A DNA stretch of 64,000 nt, from contig CAISYC010000036.1 in the NCBI GenBank assembly GCA_903889565.1, positions 1 to 64,000 of the forward strand, given 5' to 3'. Shown piece after piece: positions 60,901 to 64,000 of this stretch. Numbering within the stretch: position 1 is the stretch's first letter; each line of letters opens with the position of its first letter. This DNA comes from an uncultured beta proteobacterium. Its GTDB lineage: Bacteria; Pseudomonadota; Gammaproteobacteria; Burkholderiales; SG8-41. The notes below the pieces were generated by a model that made no database searches, had not been told where the DNA came from, and saw only the letters and a list, made by a program, of their open reading frames with translations. The translations under genes and the position numbers were made by a program.

Positions 60901-61274
60901 AGCAGCATCTCGCGCTGCTGCTGTGGGCCGCCAATCCTGAAGCGCCTCATCTGTGCGCGACGCCGTTTTTTCATGCGGCGGCGGCGGCGGCGATGGATAT
61001 CGAAGTTGAGATCTATTTTTCAAGCAAATCGGTACTGCTGCTGGTGCCTGGCGTCGCCGCGGCAATCACCGCCGGCCAGCCCGGCGATCCGAGCATCTAC
61101 GCGCACATGCAGCAGGCAGTGAAGTTCGGCGCGCGCTTCATTGCCTGCAGCGACGCGCTGGCGGCACACCGGGTTGCGCGCGACAGTTTGATTCCGGAAG
61201 TCGCGGCGTTTGGCGGTGCCGCCGCGTTTGTCGGTCGCGCGCTGTCGCCGGAGTGGGCAACGCTGACGTTCTAG
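60897..61274 (+). CDS. DsrE-family small sulfur-relay-like protein
   Basis: A 125-residue protein with the DsrE/TusD-like alpha/beta fold: LALLLWAANPEAPHLCATPF, an amphipathic VEIYFSSKSVLLL strand, and the likely active Cys in ARFIACSDALAAH. This Cys position matches the persulfide-carrying Cys of DsrE proteins. The start overlaps the GcvH-like gene stop by 4 bp. Membership in a pair with a lipoyl protein next to fdhE suggests joint action in sulfur transfer; the acceptor is unknown. Confidence 0.8.
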   Translation: MKQHLALLLWAANPEAPHLCATPFFHAAAAAAMDIEVEIYFSSKSVLLLVPGVAAAITAGQPGDPSIYAHMQQAVKFGARFIACSDALAAHRVARDSLIPEVAAFGGAAAFVGRALSPEWATLTF

Positions 61275-61286
61275 GGCAACCGGCGG

Positions 61287-61371
61287 TGTAGCGCAGGCGA
61301 CCCGCCTGCATACAATTCCATTCGAGCCGGTTAACAAACGCATTTGATGCAGGCGGGTCGCCTGCGCTACA
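61287..61371. repeat. 25-bp perfect inverted repeat
   Basis: Arms at 61287-61311 and 61347-61371 are exact reverse complements over 25 bp, separated by 35 bp. Each arm itself holds a palindromic core AGGCGACCCGCCT / AGGCGGGTCGCCT. It lies between the DsrE-like gene and the molybdenum hydroxylase gene. The flanking 190 bp hold no gene. It may act as a terminator or be a non-autonomous mobile repeat. Confidence 0.85.
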
Positions 61372-61564
61372 AAACCAATTCCCGTGCCCGGCCCGGCTTG
61401 CGCTACGTGCTATCCGGGCCGGAAAACCGAGGGTATGGGTGCGGCCGCCGGCTTGTATTTGCCAAACTCGGCAGGCGACGGGATACTAGCGCTCGCATCG
61501 ACGCGACCGAATCAGTCTTCAAGCACAAAGCGGCCGCCATGACGGCCGCTCACGGAGGAACCGC

Positions 61565-63751
61565 ATGAAAACCGCCGCCCGTCCCGCGACCGATCTGTCG
61601 CGCCGCCAGTTCATCATCGGTTCGGCCGCCGCTGCGGGCGGCCTTGCGGTCGGCTTCAGCCTGCCGTTTGAAGCACACGCACAAAGCAGCGGCGCCGAAG
61701 TCGATGCCTGGGTGGTGATAAAGCCCGACGACAGCTGCGTGGTGCGCTTCCAGCGCACCGAGATGGGCCAGGGCACGCGCACCGGCATTGCGCAGCTCAT
61801 TGCCGAGGAACTCGACTGCGACTGGAACAAAATTTCCACCGAATCGGTGACGCCGCAGGAGAACCTCGCGCGCAAGCGCGTGTGGGGAGAGATGCTGACC
61901 GTCGGCAGCCGCGGCATTCGTTTCTCGCACGACACCGTGCGCCGCGGTGGTGCTGCTGCGCGCACCCTGCTGCTGCAGGCCGCGGCGAACGAATGGAGCG
62001 TGCCGGTCGCCGAGCTCACCGTCGATAAAGGCGTGATCCGCCACGCCGCGTCGAATCGCGTGACAAGCTTCGGCACGATGGCTGCTGCCGCAGCGAAACT
62101 GCCGGCGCCGGATCCGAAGACGCTGAAGCTCAAGGATATGCGCGAGTGGAAGATCGCCGGCAAACCGCTCAAACGCGTCGATACCGCCGGCAAGCTCGAC
62201 GGCAGTCTCGTTTACGCAATCGACGTCAAACTGCCGGGCCTGCTCAACGCAGCAATCAAGGATTGCCCGGTGTTCGGCGGCAAACTCGCCAGCTTCGACG
62301 ACAGCAAAGCCGTGAATATGCCGGGCGTGCGCAGCGTAATTCGTGTTGATGCCTCGGCCGTTGCAGTGGTTGCCGACACCTGGTGGCATGCGAAGAAAGC
62401 GCTCGATGCCGTCGCCATCGTCTGGGACGAAGGCCCGAACGCCAATGAATCGAGCGCCACCATCGCCGCGCGTCTGCAGGACGGCCTGACCACGCGGGAC
62501 AAGGTACACGCCTTCCGCAATGAAGGCGATGCGTTGAAAGCCATCGACGGCGCGGTGAAAAAAGTCGAAGGCACCTACAGCACGCCCTTCCTCAATCACG
62601 CCACCATGGAACCGATGAACTGCACGGCGCGCGTCACCGCCGACAAAGCCGAAGTGTGGGCGCCGACACAGGATCTCGAGGGCTGCCACCTGCAGGTGTC
62701 GAAAACCTCCGGCCTGCCGCTGGAAAAATGCTTCGTCTACCGCTTCGATCCGGGCGGCGGTTTCGGCCGCCGCGGACGCGTCTCCGATTTCGCGCGTCAG
62801 GCCGTCGATATCGCCAGACATTTTCCGGGCATCCCGATCAAGATGATCTGGTCGCGCGAGGAAGACATGCAGCACGGCCAGTACCGGCCGATTTCGCAGT
62901 GCAAATTCACCGCCGGTCTCGACGCGCAGAATAATCTGGTCGGCATGCATGTGCGCATGTCGGGCCAGTCGATCAATGCGTGGACCAATCCGTCAGCCAT
63001 CATCGACGGCTACAAGGACGACCGCCAGTTGCAGGGCTGGTATGCGACAGGCGATCAGCAGCTCGGTTACACCATTCCCAATCTGCTGATCGAATACGCG
63101 ATCCGCAACACCCATGTGCCAGTCGGCACCTGGCGCGGCGTCAACGTGCCGCAGAACGGCTTCTACATGGAGTGCTTCATCGATGAAGTGGCGCGCGCGG
63201 CCGGCGTCGATGCGGTGGAATTCCGTCGCGGCCTCATGCGCAATCATCCGAAGCACCTCGCCATCCTCAATCTCGCCGCAGGGAAAGGCAACTGGGGCAA
63301 GCCGCTGCCGAAGGGCGTGTTTCGCGGCGTCGCCCAGTTCATGAGTTACGACACCTATTCGGCGGCAGTGGCCGAAGTTTCAGTGACGCCGACCGGCGCG
63401 GTGCGCGTGCACCGCCTGCTGCTGGCGGTCAATTGCGGCCATGCGGTCAATCCCGGACAGATCGAGGCGCAGGTGCAGGGCTCCATCGTCTACGGCCTCT
63501 CGGCGGCGCTATGGGGTGAAAACACGGTCGAGAAAGGCCGCATCGTCGAGGCCAATTTCCAGGACTACCGCGTGCTGCGGCTGGCGGAAATGCCGAAGGT
63601 CGAAACCCTCATCGTCGCCAACGGCGATTTCTGGGGCGGCATCGGCGAACCGACCATTGCCGTGGTCGCACCTGCGGTGGTCAACGCGGTGAGCGCGGCG
63701 ATCGGCCGGCCGCTGCGCGATCTGCCGTTGAGCAGCCAGAAACTGGTTTAA
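61565..63751 (+). CDS. Exported xanthine dehydrogenase-family molybdenum subunit (IorB-like)
   Basis: A 728-residue molybdenum hydroxylase large subunit of the isoquinoline 1-oxidoreductase beta type. A Tat signal is present (LSRRQFIIGSAAAAGGLAVGFSLP), so it acts in the periplasm. Features are RTEMGQGTRTGIAQLIAEEL, the duplicated aldehyde-oxidase-like domains, TPFLNHATMEPMNCTA, FDPGGGFGRRG and the active-site Glu in GDFWGGIGEPTIAVVAPAVVNAV. The small 2Fe-2S subunit and cytochrome usually encoded beside it are not upstream; they might lie beyond 64 kb. GGAGG precedes the ATG. Substrate: an aldehyde or N-heterocycle. Confidence 0.88.
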   Translation: MKTAARPATDLSRRQFIIGSAAAAGGLAVGFSLPFEAHAQSSGAEVDAWVVIKPDDSCVVRFQRTEMGQGTRTGIAQLIAEELDCDWNKISTESVTPQENLARKRVWGEMLTVGSRGIRFSHDTVRRGGAAARTLLLQAAANEWSVPVAELTVDKGVIRHAASNRVTSFGTMAAAAAKLPAPDPKTLKLKDMREWKIAGKPLKRVDTAGKLDGSLVYAIDVKLPGLLNAAIKDCPVFGGKLASFDDSKAVNMPGVRSVIRVDASAVAVVADTWWHAKKALDAVAIVWDEGPNANESSATIAARLQDGLTTRDKVHAFRNEGDALKAIDGAVKKVEGTYSTPFLNHATMEPMNCTARVTADKAEVWAPTQDLEGCHLQVSKTSGLPLEKCFVYRFDPGGGFGRRGRVSDFARQAVDIARHFPGIPIKMIWSREEDMQHGQYRPISQCKFTAGLDAQNNLVGMHVRMSGQSINAWTNPSAIIDGYKDDRQLQGWYATGDQQLGYTIPNLLIEYAIRNTHVPVGTWRGVNVPQNGFYMECFIDEVARAAGVDAVEFRRGLMRNHPKHLAILNLAAGKGNWGKPLPKGVFRGVAQFMSYDTYSAAVAEVSVTPTGAVRVHRLLLAVNCGHAVNPGQIEAQVQGSIVYGLSAALWGENTVEKGRIVEANFQDYRVLRLAEMPKVETLIVANGDFWGGIGEPTIAVVAPAVVNAVSAAIGRPLRDLPLSSQKLV

Positions 63752-63887
63752 ACCGGCGCCGGCACTACGCGGCCGCCGCGTCACGTCGCCGCCGTCGTTG
63801 CGCTTGACACCCCGCAGTCCGCGGTGGGATAGTTTTCGCGGGCACGGCTTCGCGACAACGCATCGCGCCGGCCCGGGGGAGAACCGG

Positions 63888-64000
63888 ATGAAATCGCACT
63901 GGATCGCGCTTGCAGCCGCCGCACTGTGCGCACTGGCGACGCCGCTGCACGCCCATCACGGCGTGGCCGCCTACGACATGACGACGCTGACCAGCGTCAC
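63888..64000 (+). CDS. Small exported protein, N-terminal fragment (DUF6152-like)
   Basis: The first 37 codons are present; the gene runs off the right edge. The signal peptide MKSHWIALAAAALCALATPLHA is followed by HHGVAAYDMTTL, which resembles the His-His start of DUF6152 proteins. GGGGGAG lies 7 nt upstream of the ATG. It follows the molybdenum hydroxylase gene by 136 bp and may belong to the same unit. The function is unknown. Confidence 0.55.
   Translation, partial: MKSHWIALAAAALCALATPLHAHHGVAAYDMTTLTSV

Noticed and set aside
61275-61564. Insertion sequence suggested by the 25-bp inverted repeat
   Set aside because: Only 35 bp lie between the arms and there is no transposase or target duplication, so only a repeat was called.
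1-64000. CRISPR arrays, tRNA or rRNA genes
   Set aside because: No regularly spaced direct repeats, no tRNA cloverleaf and no rRNA-like sequence were recognised by eye in the intergenic regions; a covariance scan was not possible.

Overview
This 64 kb window looks like chromosomal DNA of a GC-rich betaproteobacterium, probably Burkholderiales or a close relative. The evidence is eight Bug-type tripartite tricarboxylate transporter receptors, a Gram-negative porin, a FixLJ-type two-component pair, a SoxC/cytochrome c pair and an FdnGHI-type formate dehydrogenase. Genes are dense, many overlap by 4 bp, and no rRNA, tRNA, CRISPR array or transposase was seen.

Regions: (1) 1-9.2 kb: a truncated porin, a MASE1-PAS histidine kinase with a FixJ-like regulator, a Bug receptor, an unrecognised protein, an LVIVD-repeat protein, a CoA-transferase, a membrane-anchored Mrr-like protein and a small HD hydrolase. 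(2) 9.2-19.1 kb: amidase, ThDP enzyme plus ornithine-cyclodeaminase-like protein, glycosyltransferase-like protein, Bug receptor, SoxC with its cytochrome, secreted esterase. (3) 19.6-41.6 kb: a catabolic zone of Bug receptors mixed with a D-tartrate dehydratase-like enolase-superfamily enzyme, MFS transporter, Gfo/Idh/MocA oxidoreductases, Ldh, DapA-like, MmgE/PrpD, cyclase-family, amidohydrolase and alpha/beta-hydrolase genes. (4) 41.6-53.4 kb: a tightly overlapping nine-gene operon led by a B12-binding MerR (CarH/LitR-type) photoreceptor and carrying lipid-modification genes (two Cfa-type methyltransferases, a desaturase, an FAD oxidoreductase, DUF1365, lipocalin). It is divergent from folE and a BLUF photoreceptor, with an ECF sigma/anti-sigma pair close by. 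(5) 54.7-61.3 kb: fdnGHI-fdhE, then a GcvH-like and a DsrE-like gene. (6) 61.6-64 kb: a molybdenum hydroxylase large subunit and a truncated small secreted protein.

The most striking observation is at 35.2-36.4 kb. Two adjacent genes that look broken by stop codons are better read as selenoprotein genes. One encodes an exported peroxiredoxin whose peroxidatic Cys codon is TGA; mature and precursor forms contain no Cys at all. The other encodes an exported TlpA/thioredoxin-like protein whose CxxC is UxxC, and a perfect 7-bp stem with a GU-containing loop follows its TGA. The same window holds a formate dehydrogenase with TGA at the expected Sec position, so the organism very probably decodes UGA as selenocysteine. 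I propose that the pair is a periplasmic selenium-based peroxidase and its reductase.

A second system worth attention is the light/photooxidative-stress locus in region 4: two photoreceptor types, an ECF sigma factor, and a membrane-lipid remodelling operon with palindromic GACAAA-type sites in the divergent promoter.
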